The notes beneath the pieces are model-generated. The model was given only the letters and a program-made list of their open reading frames with translations, was not told the origin of the DNA and made no database searches. From positions 1 to 20,955 of the forward strand of contig JAAWNI010000266.1 of NCBI GenBank assembly GCA_022798855.1: 20,955 bases of DNA, read 5' to 3'. This document shows, one piece after another, positions 7,483 through 16,660 of the stretch. Origin of the DNA: Lawsonibacter sp. GTDB lineage: Bacteria; Bacillota; Clostridia; Oscillospirales; Oscillospiraceae. Within the stretch, counting starts at the first letter, position 1. Each line of letters starts with the position of its first letter. The position numbers and the translations under genes are program-made.

Positions 7483-10400
7483 ATTTCAATCCACGCCCCC
7501 CGCGAGGGGGGCGACGCCGCTGCACCACAGCGCGGGGGCCGGCGCTTTTATTTCAATCCACGCCCCCCGCGAGGGGGGCGACCAAGGCTGGGGAGCTGAC
7601 CCGCCGGGGCGTAGTGATTTCAATCCACGCCCCCCGCGAGGGGGGCGACCCTGACCCAGGTTCGTCATAATAAGGCCGGGACCATTTCAATCCACGCCCC
7701 CCGCGAGGGGGGCGACCCTCAGCGGAGGACACATTATATCCTTTAGATTCCAAATTTCAATCCACGCCCCCCGCGAGGGGGGCGACGTCATCGGGGATTT
7801 ACAAGTAATACCTCTTTCCGTATTTCAATCCACGCCCCCCGCGAGGGGGGCGACCCTCATGAACAAGATTGGCTTTTCGGTGGATGGAATTTCAATCCAC
7901 GCCCCCCGCGAGGGGGGCGACGTCTGTACAACATGGATTGCCTCTATGATTTTGTCATTTCAATCCACGCCCCCCGCGAGGGGGGCGACCATGGTAAGAC
8001 GTAAATATGGAGACTGCCAGCGATTTCAATCCACGCCCCCCGCGAGGGGGGCGACTTTCAGCCCGTTCAACCTCTGACCGGGACATGACAGATTTCAATC
8101 CACGCCCCCCGCGAGGGGGGCGACTGCAACACCAATTATTTCGGCAAGCTCTTTTTGAATTTCAATCCACGCCCCCCGCGAGGGGGGCGACGGTCCACCC
8201 CAAAATCATCGTGCAGCTTCTGGATCATTTCAATCCACGCCCCCCGCGAGGGGGGCGACTGGTTTCCTGCTGAGACGGATTATCGTAGGTATTATTTCAA
8301 TCCACGCCCCCCGCGAGGGGGGCGACAGGGGATTTCCAGCTGTTCAGCTAAATCCTTCCTTATTTCAATCCACGCCCCCCGCGAGGGGGGCGACCGCATT
8401 GGAATTGGATCATATTCTGGGTTATGGATTTCAATCCACGCCCCCCGCGAGGGGGGCGACTTGTTCTTTCTTTTGTCGGTTTTGCGAGAATGAGATTTCA
8501 ATCCACGCCCCCCGCGAGGGGGGCGACGTGGCCTGCCGCTGAAAGAAAAGGGGTACACCCTATTTCAATCCACGCCCCCCGCGAGGGGGGCGACCCTGAC
8601 TGTCCAGCCGCCGGGAATAGCCGCTGTCATTTCAATCCACGCCCCCCGCGAGGGGGGCGACCTGGCTCCGGGATCGCAAATGGACGGAGAAGATATTTCA
8701 ATCCACGCCCCCCGCGAGGGGGGCGACTCATTTCCTGCCCGAAATTTATTCCAGATAAACATTTCAATCCACGCCCCCCGCGAGGGGGGCGACTTTTCAC
8801 GGGCCTACTTCCCTCTCATTATAACCATTTCAATCCACGCCCCCCGCGAGGGGGGCGACCCTGCTGCTGGCACCGGGCCAGCTCTGCCTGGGAATTTCAA
8901 TCCACGCCCCCCGCGAGGGGGGCGACGCTGGCATGTCCAGCTCCCACGCAAAAAAAGTAAATTTCAATCCACGCCCCCCGCGAGGGGGGCGACGTGATGT
9001 CCTCGCCCTCTCTGATAGCTCCTATTATTTCAATCCACGCCCCCCGCGAGGGGGGCGACCGCCTGACCATGATAGCACAGGCCGAGACCGATAATTTCAA
9101 TCCACGCCCCCCGCGAGGGGGGCGACTGAGCTGGCCGGACTGCCTATGGCTGCTGCACCAATTTCAATCCACGCCCCCCGCGAGGGGGGCGACACCAAGA
9201 GCGGTTTTTATCAGGACCCGCTGAAACCATTTCAATCCACGCCCCCCGCGAGGGGGGCGACACGACAACGGCATTGCCACTACCGTCACCACGCAATTTC
9301 AATCCACGCCCCCCGCGAGGGGGGCGACAGAAACCGCCTATCAGGTTCTTTTATCAGCCGAAATTTCAATCCACGCCCCCCGCGAGGGGGGCGACCACAA
9401 GCTCTCTAAAATGCCCGCTTACATAGGAGATTTCAATCCACGCCCCCCGCGAGGGGGGCGACACCAGGCCCTGGCACCGGATATCCTCACGCATTGATTT
9501 CAATCCACGCCCCCCGCGAGGGGGGCGACCCTGGCCGCTTCACACCGCCTAGATTCCACATCCAATTTCAATCCACGCCCCCCGCGAGGGGGGCGACACG
9601 ATGTAAAAAAGCACAGCCAGGGCGGAACGGTATTTCAATCCACGCCCCCCGCGAGGGGGGCGACCAGCTGCCCCATGTCGGCCTGTTTGCCACAGATAAT
9701 TTCAATCCACGCCCCCCGCGAGGGGGGCGACGTGCTTTGGCAATGTGCGCTGCGCCGTGGATGGATTTCAATCCACGCCCCCCGCGAGGGGGGCGACGGG
9801 CCGTCTGTGATTGCAGGACACGCCCATAAAATATTTCAATCCACGCCCCCCGCGAGGGGGGCGACTGGAAGAAAGGACCACCTATGATAACCCCAGAAAT
9901 TTCAATCCACGCCCCCCGCGAGGGGGGCGACCATCGGCGAGTGTCGGCTTACAGCCTACTGTTGCATTTCAATCCACGCCCCCCGCGAGGGGGGCGACTA
10001 CACATACGCCGCTGCGGCCAGCGTCTAAGGAGATTTCAATCCACGCCCCCCGCGAGGGGGGCGACCGCCGCCCGTCAAACTCCCGCATAGCCCAGTCCAC
10101 GATTTCAATCCACGCCCCCCGCGAGGGGGGCGACCCGGCGCTTGGCCTGCTTCTCGTCCTCATACTCATTTCAATCCACGCCCCCCGCGAGGGGGGCGAC
10201 GTACGGCAGATATCATGTGATTGGAGTGGAATGATATTTCAATCCACGCCCCCCGCGAGGGGGGCGACCGCATAAAACCACATCAGGATGACATTAAAGA
10301 GCATTTCAATCCACGCCCCCCGCGAGGGGGGCGACGGGGATGGAGGTCATCATCAGGGGAGCACCCGAAATTTCAATCCACGCCCCCCGCGAGGGGGGCG

Positions 10401-11877
10401 ACAGGTCGGCAGAGCGGATATCAGGGGTATGCTCCTATTTCAATCCACGCCCCCCGCGAGGGGGGCGACAGCGTCAATTCCCTGGGCCATCATCAGCTGG
10501 GAATTTCAATCCACGCCCCCCGCGAGGGGGGCGACCCGTTGAAATTCACCTGGCCGCAGCCGTTGGTGGGATTTCAATCCACGCCCCCCGCGAGGGGGGC
10601 GACCATCCCATTCGCCTTTATCGGCTTCCCAGACAGCAATTTCAATCCACGCCCCCCGCGAGGGGGGCGACGTCTTCGCTTGCCAAAGCACAGGGCCTGG
10701 TCTTATTTCAATCCACGCCCCCCGCGAGGGGGGCGACCTTCTGTCCATGAGTCCTCTTCTCCACCTTCCGATTTCAATCCACGCCCCCCGCGAGGGGGGC
10801 GACGCCGCTGAGTCTCGCAGCAACACTGCTGATTCTGATTTCAATCCACGCCCCCCGCGAGGGGGGCGACTAGAGGCCATTAAGCAGGGTGACACAGATA
10901 CAGCATTTCAATCCACGCCCCCCGCGAGGGGGGCGACCTCGCTGCTGGACCGTGGCAGAGGGATGATGAGCTATTTCAATCCACGCCCCCCGCGAGGGGG
11001 GCGACCGAAGCCGCCCCAGCCGCCACCGCCCCAACCGCCATTTCAATCCACGCCCCCCGCGAGGGGGGCGACGCCAAGCTGGATGCCATGGAGATGGCAC
11101 GCAAGGATATTTCAATCCACGCCCCCCGCGAGGGGGGCGACGGTTGAGTACAGGGGCAAGACCATGACCCGCTACATTTCAATCCACGCCCCCCGCGAGG
11201 GGGGCGACCGATGGACGCAGCGGCCAGCCGGGCCGCAGAGGTATTTCAATCCACGCCCCCCGCGAGGGGGGCGACGGCGGCTCTCGCAAGATCGCAGGGC
11301 CTTGTTCTATTTCAATCCACGCCCCCCGCGAGGGGGGCGACATAGAGGCAATCCATGTTGTACAGACCAACATGGATTTCAATCCACGCCCCCCGCGAGG
11401 GGGGCGACGCCCGCAAACTTGCGGTAGATGAGCGAATTGAGATTTCAATCCACGCCCCCCGCGAGGGGGGCGACCCCTGGAGGAGTTCCAGGCCAAGACC
11501 AAGGACATATTTCAATCCACGCCCCCCGCGAGGGGGGCGACGCTAGACGCCTCAGAGAAATGGGGAAAAGGTTAATATTTCAATCCACGCCCCCCGCGAG
11601 GGGGGCGACGCGCAATATATTTCACATCACCAAACGACACGGCAATTTCAATCCACGCCCCCCGCGAGGGGGGCGACAGGAGGCGGGGGCGGGGAATAAC
11701 GGGGGCGTTTCAATTTCAATCCACGCCCCCCGCGAGGGGGGCGACAGTTTTCAAGCAGGGTACAAACTACTCATGGCGATTTCAATCCACGCCCCCCGCG
11801 AGGGGGGCGACCAGGGTGACTGGGGCCACGCCGAAGTACATGGAATTTCAATCCACGCCCCCCGCGAGGGGGGCGAC
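7483..11877 (-). CRISPR. Type I-C CRISPR array, 66 repeats and 65 spacers
   Basis: By hand count there are 66 copies of one 33-bp repeat. The first is 7483-7515 and the last 11845-11877, with spacers of 33-37 nt. I saw no variant repeat, not even at the trailer end. In crRNA sense (minus strand) the repeat starts GTCGC, has a stem CGCCCCCC with GGGGGGCG around loop TCGC, and ends GTGGATTGAAAT, the 5' handle typical of type I-C. The leader side is the right end, next to cas2, so spacers near 11812-11844 are the youngest. Spacers are numbered here from the left (trailer, oldest). No spacer matches elsewhere in the window apart from the spacer pairs listed in the findings. Confidence 0.98.
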
Positions 11878-12046
11878 AGCAAAAACAGCCAAATGATTCG
11901 ACTGTCTTCACAAAAAAACAAACGATTATTACAAATGGTGTCCTGAAAATACGCTTGATTACGAATATGTTATGTGTTCTCCTAAAAATTTCATTCAGAA
12001 TTCGGTGCGAAGCTGCCGCGCTTTTCTGTTTACTTGAACTTCGCAT
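11878..12046 (-). promoter_or_regulatory. CRISPR leader between cas2 and the array
   Basis: 169 bp between the cas2 stop (12047-12049) and the first leader-side repeat. It is AT-rich near the array, as expected for a leader that carries the array promoter and the integration signal. No clear consensus promoter was identified. An inverted repeat with 7-bp arms (TGCGAAG 12006-12012, CTTCGCA 12039-12045) sits directly after cas2 and could be a cas2 terminator or an adaptation motif. Confidence 0.75.
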
Positions 12047-12337
12047 CTAAAGAATCAACACAGCCTCCGGGTCATAAGATTCCTTTACCCCAAAGTGCTC
12101 AATCTTGTTTTCATAGCGGTTTCCTAAGTAATAAAACCGCAGGCTGTCCTTTCCCGGGTCCATAATTTTACACAGCTTCGCTTGCAGCATGCGGCACTGG
12201 GCCGCGTCCAGCAGGCATTCAAAAACAGAGTTCTGCACCCGCTGGCCATAATTGACACACTGCTTTGCAATTTGCCGCAGACGTTTGCGGCCGGCGGCGT
12301 CCTCAGTGTTCACATCGTAGGTAATTAAAACCAGCAT
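12047..12337 (-). CDS. cas2: CRISPR-associated endonuclease/integration subunit Cas2
   Basis: 96 residues with the ferredoxin-like Cas2 fold signature: MLVLITYDVNTED with the conserved D8, then RVQNSVFECLLD and RFYYLGN. It dimerises and bridges two Cas1 dimers in the spacer integration complex. The ATG at 12337 is 4 bp after the cas1 stop, and GGAAGTG upstream inside the end of cas1 serves as ribosome binding site. It is the last gene of the cas operon; the leader follows. Confidence 0.96.
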   Translation of the reverse strand: MLVLITYDVNTEDAAGRKRLRQIAKQCVNYGQRVQNSVFECLLDAAQCRMLQAKLCKIMDPGKDSLRFYYLGNRYENKIEHFGVKESYDPEAVLIL

Positions 12338-12341
12338 CCAA

Positions 12342-13373
12342 TCACTTCCATAAAAACGGCGGGTAAGCGTCCAAGTCCCCCCGGAGATAGCGGGCCAACA
12401 GGAGCGCCTGAATATAAGGGATCATTCCCCACGGGAGCTTTTCCCCCAGATAGGGGTGGGTCAGCGCCTCTTTTTTCTTTTCCTGCCAATGCTTCAAAAA
12501 CGTTTTCCTGCCGCTGTCTGTCAGCAGCACCGCGCCGCTCTCCATATATTGAAAGTCCGCCGCCTTGACCTGGCGGTTGTTGATGAGCGTCAGCACAAAG
12601 CGGTCCGCCATACAGGGGCGCAGCTCCTCCATCAGGTCCAGGGCCAGGGAGGTCCGGCCCGGGCGGTCCCGGTGCAGAAACCCCACATAGGAATCCAACC
12701 CCACGCCCTCCAAGGCGGAGGCGCAGTCGTGGGCCAGAAGGCTGTAGGCGAAGGAGAGCATGGCGTTAACCGCGTCCAGCGGAGGACGGCGGCTGCGGCC
12801 CCGGAAAGCAAATGTCTCTTTATCCCCCAGGATCATCTCGTCCAAAACACCGAAGTAGGCGGAGGCTCCCACCCCCTCCAGGCCCCGCAGCTCCTCCGGG
12901 GCGGCCGCCTCCTTGGCCTGGGCCAGCAACCCATAAATTTGCTTGGAAGCGGAGGCCAGTTTTTCACTGTCCACCCGCAGTCCGTGGTCCCGGCGGGTGC
13001 GCTCAATGCTCCATCGGGCGTTGAACAGCTTGCCGAAAATCATGGTGCGGCTGATCTGACAGCACTGATTGGGATCGTCCGCAATCCGGTATTGGGTCCG
13101 GCGGAGCAGAACGTTTCCGTTCCCCTCTCCGCATACCCGGGCCAGGAATTTTCCTCTGGGCGTGCAGAAGGCCAAACCGACCTGCCGCTGGGCGCAGGCG
13201 CCCATCAGCGCCGGGGATGCTCCGGCATAGGAGAATGTGATAATATTCTGCAAGGTGTGCAGGGGATAGCGGGCGATGGCCTGCTTGTCCCGGTTGGCCA
13301 CCACATTCTCCCCATCCAAGGACAGGTAAATATCCTCTGAGAGAATATAGAGGGTGTTGAGCAGATGTTTCAT
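12342..13373 (-). CDS. cas1: CRISPR-associated integrase Cas1, type I-C
   Basis: 343 residues, typical length for Cas1c. Metal-binding residues are visible: E166 in LEGVGASAYF, H234 in GFLHRDRPGR and the acidic cluster D246/E249 in LALDLMEELRP. The N-terminus MKHLLNTLYILSEDIYLSLD is the family start. The ATG at 13373 overlaps the cas4 stop as ATGA (13370-13373), so the 23-residue upstream extension in this frame is rejected. It catalyses insertion of new spacers at the leader end with Cas2; Cas4 selects and trims prespacers by PAM. Confidence 0.97.
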   Translation of the reverse strand: MKHLLNTLYILSEDIYLSLDGENVVANRDKQAIARYPLHTLQNIITFSYAGASPALMGACAQRQVGLAFCTPRGKFLARVCGEGNGNVLLRRTQYRIADDPNQCCQISRTMIFGKLFNARWSIERTRRDHGLRVDSEKLASASKQIYGLLAQAKEAAAPEELRGLEGVGASAYFGVLDEMILGDKETFAFRGRSRRPPLDAVNAMLSFAYSLLAHDCASALEGVGLDSYVGFLHRDRPGRTSLALDLMEELRPCMADRFVLTLINNRQVKAADFQYMESGAVLLTDSGRKTFLKHWQEKKKEALTHPYLGEKLPWGMIPYIQALLLARYLRGDLDAYPPFLWK

Positions 13374-14032
13374 GGAAGCTCCTCCACGGCTTTTGCCAAG
13401 TAGTCCGAAACACGCTTGCGGTTCATCAGCTTGGGAAGGCACAGCTCTTTGAGGGAACAGGCGTTACAGGCTTTGGAAGGTTTCACTTTGGGGGTATAGC
13501 GCCTTTGATACAGCTCATGCATTTCTGCCAGGCTGTCCCGCACCTGCCCACGCAGTTCAGGCGTGAAGGAGGCCGCCGTCCGGCGGCGGGGCTCCCCATA
13601 GTAGAGCGCCCCCTCCGGGACGGCACAGCAGAGCATCTCCTCCAGGCACATGGCCTGGGCGCACAGCTGAAGCTCGTCCGCGTTGTGCGCCTTGGGCCTG
13701 CCCCGCTTGTATTCCACCGGGTAGGGGCGCCACAGCCCTTCGCGGTTACGCAGAGGGACCCCGGTTGAGTCTTTGTGAAACTCTACCGCGTCACACTGCC
13801 CGGAGATGCCCAGCTCCACCGAGTGGACGGCCAAACCTCTGACAATCAGGCAATCCCCACGGCTCTCCCGAAATTCCTGGTCGTGGACGTGTTCATGCAT
13901 GAGCTGGCCGTCCACCGTGCGGTAGTTCTCCGCCCATTGGCCCTCGATATGGATCAGCGCCCACTGGCGGCGGCAGAAGGCGAAGTGCTGCAGGCCGGAC
14001 AGCTGGAGCCAGTCCTCCTCGGGCCGGCTCAC
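13370..14032 (-). CDS. cas4: CRISPR-associated exonuclease Cas4
   Basis: 220 residues. A RecB-type nuclease core is visible: H46 (LMHEH), D81 (GQCDAVEF), E107 and K109 (PVEYKRG) and Q122 (ELQLCAQAM). The four Fe-S cluster cysteines are C20 (FAFCRRQW), C189, C192 and C198 (ACNACSLKELC). All expected residues are present, so it should be active. The start is GTG at 14032, which overlaps the cas7c stop as GTGA. It trims prespacers and fixes the PAM end before Cas1-Cas2 integration. Confidence 0.95.
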   Translation of the reverse strand: MSRPEEDWLQLSGLQHFAFCRRQWALIHIEGQWAENYRTVDGQLMHEHVHDQEFRESRGDCLIVRGLAVHSVELGISGQCDAVEFHKDSTGVPLRNREGLWRPYPVEYKRGRPKAHNADELQLCAQAMCLEEMLCCAVPEGALYYGEPRRRTAASFTPELRGQVRDSLAEMHELYQRRYTPKVKPSKACNACSLKELCLPKLMNRKRVSDYLAKAVEELP

Positions 14033-14925
14033 CCCACGCGCCGGCAGGTGACGCCGGCGGGCAGGGCGGACTCGTCCACCGTGACCCGGTAGTCCTGATA
14101 GCGGCGGGCGGGGGCGGGATCGTCCTTGTCTGTCCGCTCCACCCGTACCGATTCAAAGAGCTTCCAGGCGGGCGCGCAGCCCAGTTCGCAGTCGTGCTTG
14201 AAAACAATCAGCTCCCGTACCGCCATCTTGCCCCGGGCGGCGGAGCGGTCGTGCTCAAACATATTGAGGATGGCTTCCCACAGAAGCTCCAGGTCTTCTT
14301 CGGAGAAACCGGTGGTTTTGCGGGCGAGATTGGCGGAGACGTAGCCCTCGCAGCGGTAGAGCCCATAGGGGATGATGTACTTGCGGCCCATCTCGGTTCC
14401 CTTTTTCTCCGCATCGGCCTCGGTGGTGATGGCCACCCGGGTGATGGTCACCTCCTGGGGCATCACCGGCTCCACACTGCGGGCAAAGCCCAGCTGCACC
14501 GGCCCCCGGACCTGTCCGCAGTTCAGGGCGGCCTTGACAAAGGTGGTCATCACAGCGCCGAAGGCGCGAATGTCATAGAAATTGGCGCACATCCAGTCTC
14601 GAACCTTCTCGTCCAGGCCAGGGTCGGCCTTTTTCTTTTCCTTCACCGTCTTATCCGACACATCCAACGCGGCGTAGGCTTCGGCGTCGCTGCGGTTGAG
14701 GGGAACCCCATCCTTGATGTAAATGCGGTAGCCCGCGGCATCCTCCTTGACGGCCTCCACATAGTTGCGGATCTTCCGTTTCAGGCACACGTCGGTCACC
14801 AGCCCCAGGCCAGTCTCCGGGTCCACCCGGGGCATGTTGCCCGCGTCAGGGTCGCCATTGGGGTTTCCGTTCTCCACATCGAACAGGACGACGAATTCAT
14901 AGCGGTTTTTAATGGGCTCAGACAT
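14029..14925 (-). CDS. cas7c: Cascade backbone subunit Cas7c (Csd2)
   Basis: 298 residues, typical for Csd2. The N-terminal RAMP strand and loop read FVVLFDVENGNPNGDPDAGN, followed by VTDVCLKRKIR (43-53), both hallmarks of Cas7c. Six or seven copies coat the crRNA spacer in Cascade. The start overlaps the cas8c stop by 8 bp (14918-14925), and the end overlaps the cas4 start by 4 bp, so the cas genes are tightly coupled. Confidence 0.97.
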   Translation of the reverse strand: MSEPIKNRYEFVVLFDVENGNPNGDPDAGNMPRVDPETGLGLVTDVCLKRKIRNYVEAVKEDAAGYRIYIKDGVPLNRSDAEAYAALDVSDKTVKEKKKADPGLDEKVRDWMCANFYDIRAFGAVMTTFVKAALNCGQVRGPVQLGFARSVEPVMPQEVTITRVAITTEADAEKKGTEMGRKYIIPYGLYRCEGYVSANLARKTTGFSEEDLELLWEAILNMFEHDRSAARGKMAVRELIVFKHDCELGCAPAWKLFESVRVERTDKDDPAPARRYQDYRVTVDESALPAGVTCRRVG

Positions 14926-15286
14926 GTTCAGCTTCCTCCTTTTTTGTGTAGCGGGCCTGGGTCTGGTGGTAGTATCCCAGCTGGAACGCCCCCTGCTGGG
15001 GCAGGCTCAGGCGGTCGGGAAAGGTTTCTCCCAGCTTGCCGGCCAGCTCGGTCAGCTGCTTGCTGTAGGAGATGCTCCAGCCCTTGTCCAGTTTCCGCAG
15101 GTGTTTTTGGGCCAGATTCATCAGCAGTGGAAATACCCGGCTGGGCGTGGCAGAAGCGGAGTTGAAGTATTTGTCCTTGATGGTCGCGTTGATGCCCGGG
15201 TTGGCCGAGGACTGGATGGCCTCCAGCACAGAGAACAGCCGGCCCAGGGTGTAGGGAATATTGGCGCTGTCCGGGTTCAAAGACAC
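14918..15286 (-). CDS. cas11c: Internally translated small subunit Cas11c inside cas8c
   Basis: Type I-C systems are known to make a separate small subunit, Cas11c, from an internal start within cas8c. Here a perfect AAAGGAGG (15295-15302, minus strand) lies exactly 8 nt before an in-frame GTG at 15286, codon 459 of cas8c. The product starts (V/M)SLNPDSANIPYTLGRLF and has 122 residues, the expected Cas11c size, all helical in character. Such a strong ribosome binding site in the middle of a gene supports real initiation. Two copies would form the Cascade belly. Confidence 0.8.
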   Translation of the reverse strand: MSLNPDSANIPYTLGRLFSVLEAIQSSANPGINATIKDKYFNSASATPSRVFPLLMNLAQKHLRKLDKGWSISYSKQLTELAGKLGETFPDRLSLPQQGAFQLGYYHQTQARYTKKEEAEHV

Positions 15287-16660
15287 GGTCAAGACCTCCT
15301 TTGGTATATCAGGATGGGGATTTTTCAGGTAATATGCCTTTAAAATGGCGGCCCGGCCTCTGGTGACCTCCCGCTCCGCCCGGATGCGTAAAACGGTACC
15401 ATTCAGCAGGGAAGCGGGATAGCATGTATCATTCAGAATCGCGCGCAGGGTCTCGCCGGCCATTCCGGGCGTTGGGGATTTGTCCCGGGAATTTTGATTT
15501 ACTGTTTCGTCCAGCAGCTTCCAGAGGGGGATGGCCTCAAATTTGTCAAAGGAGGGACGGACAATCTCCAGCCGCTGCTGATGGGCCTGAACATTTTGGA
15601 CAAAGGCTCCAAAGGAATTTTTCAGAAAGAACCGCACCGACAGCCGGGCAGCGTTGGGCGACAGGCCCAGGATATAAAATGTGGTTTTAGGGTCCAGCTG
15701 CGCCTCCTCAAACAGGACGGGCTTTCCCTGGCACAGGTCGAGGGCCATTTTTTGCAAATCAGAGACAGAATAGGTGGTGGGGGCGCCAAACAGGCTGGCC
15801 ATGGAAAAGCTCTGATAGGCCCGCTGGCCGCCCGACGCCCAGAACAACACCGTGGCGTCACCGATCCGCCCCACATAATCCCGCTCCGCCAGCAGGTGGT
15901 TCAGCGCGCTGGTGTAGGCAAAGGCCGCGTATTTGCTGGTGGGGGCGTTGAGGCTCTGCTCCCGGCCGTAGGAACAGAAGGCGTCGCCGTTGAAGGACAC
16001 CAGGGCCGCTCCGACAGATTGGGCTCCAGACACCCCCTTGATAGAGGGGTGGACCGCCTCTGCCGTTCCCTTTTTTCCGGTAACCAGGCACACCAGCTCC
16101 GGACCGTCTCCGGTGGAGTCGTAGTGGGCCTGCCACGCCGACCGGATCAGGGCGTCATCCTGGAGAAACGCTCCAGAATAACGAAATACCAAATTGCTCC
16201 CCGCAAGGATGTCCTCCAGCTTGTCCACTAGGGCGGGATGCTCTCGGGCTTTTGACGGGTCCCAGTGGTCGAAAAAGGCCAGCACCGCCCGGGCCGCCGG
16301 GCTGTCCACACCATCCAGCAGCTTGTGGTGCAGCGCTTTGCAGGCGGTAAAGCACGCCATGCTGCGCTGGGGCTTCCCCTTCTCATCAATTCCTAAGATA
16401 TAGCTGGAGTTGTCCCATAAAAAGTTGGAGGCAACTCCGCTGGACCGTTTGACCGGGGCGGGAAGGGACATAGGCCGGGGCGCCCACACCTTTTTCTTTC
16501 CGCGCTCCTCCTCCCGCTTGAGGGAAAACGCCTGTTCCAGCGCTCCGTCGTCGTTGATGTACAGCGCGTAGGAGATATTGGCGCCGCTCCAGCCGGGGCG
16601 CGCCAGCTTGCCCTGGGCGGCCAGGTCCTCATAGTGCTCCACAAGCGCCTGTAAGATCAT
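14918..16660 (-). CDS. cas8c: Cascade large subunit Cas8c (Csd1)
   Basis: 580 residues, starting MILQALVEHYEDLAAQGKL, the standard Csd1 beginning. It recognises the PAM and recruits Cas3. Landmarks include FLWDNSSYILGID (about residues 79-91), LVCLVTGKKG and FNGDAFCSYG, and later TVLFWASG, all typical of the family. The start ATG (16658-16660) overlaps the cas5c stop as ATGA. The 68-residue Pro/Gly/Arg-rich extension that the open frame allows upstream is antisense-like text inside cas5c and is rejected. The last 122 codons are also the separate Cas11c frame. Confidence 0.96.
   Translation of the reverse strand: MILQALVEHYEDLAAQGKLARPGWSGANISYALYINDDGALEQAFSLKREEERGKKKVWAPRPMSLPAPVKRSSGVASNFLWDNSSYILGIDEKGKPQRSMACFTACKALHHKLLDGVDSPAARAVLAFFDHWDPSKAREHPALVDKLEDILAGSNLVFRYSGAFLQDDALIRSAWQAHYDSTGDGPELVCLVTGKKGTAEAVHPSIKGVSGAQSVGAALVSFNGDAFCSYGREQSLNAPTSKYAAFAYTSALNHLLAERDYVGRIGDATVLFWASGGQRAYQSFSMASLFGAPTTYSVSDLQKMALDLCQGKPVLFEEAQLDPKTTFYILGLSPNAARLSVRFFLKNSFGAFVQNVQAHQQRLEIVRPSFDKFEAIPLWKLLDETVNQNSRDKSPTPGMAGETLRAILNDTCYPASLLNGTVLRIRAEREVTRGRAAILKAYYLKNPHPDIPKEVLTVSLNPDSANIPYTLGRLFSVLEAIQSSANPGINATIKDKYFNSASATPSRVFPLLMNLAQKHLRKLDKGWSISYSKQLTELAGKLGETFPDRLSLPQQGAFQLGYYHQTQARYTKKEEAEHV

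Noticed and set aside
7486..11946. Dozens of open frames rich in motifs such as ISIHAPREGGD, NFNPRPPRGGR and QSTPPARGAT
   Set aside because: They are translations of the CRISPR repeat in three frames joined by spacers, not proteins.
11905..12037. Protein-like plus-strand frame in the leader (TNDYYKWCPENTLDYEYVMC) as a possible continuation of the broken ATPase
   Set aside because: It has no recognisable match to the ATPase and the region has the position and composition of a CRISPR leader. A search with the missing ATPase C-terminus would settle it.
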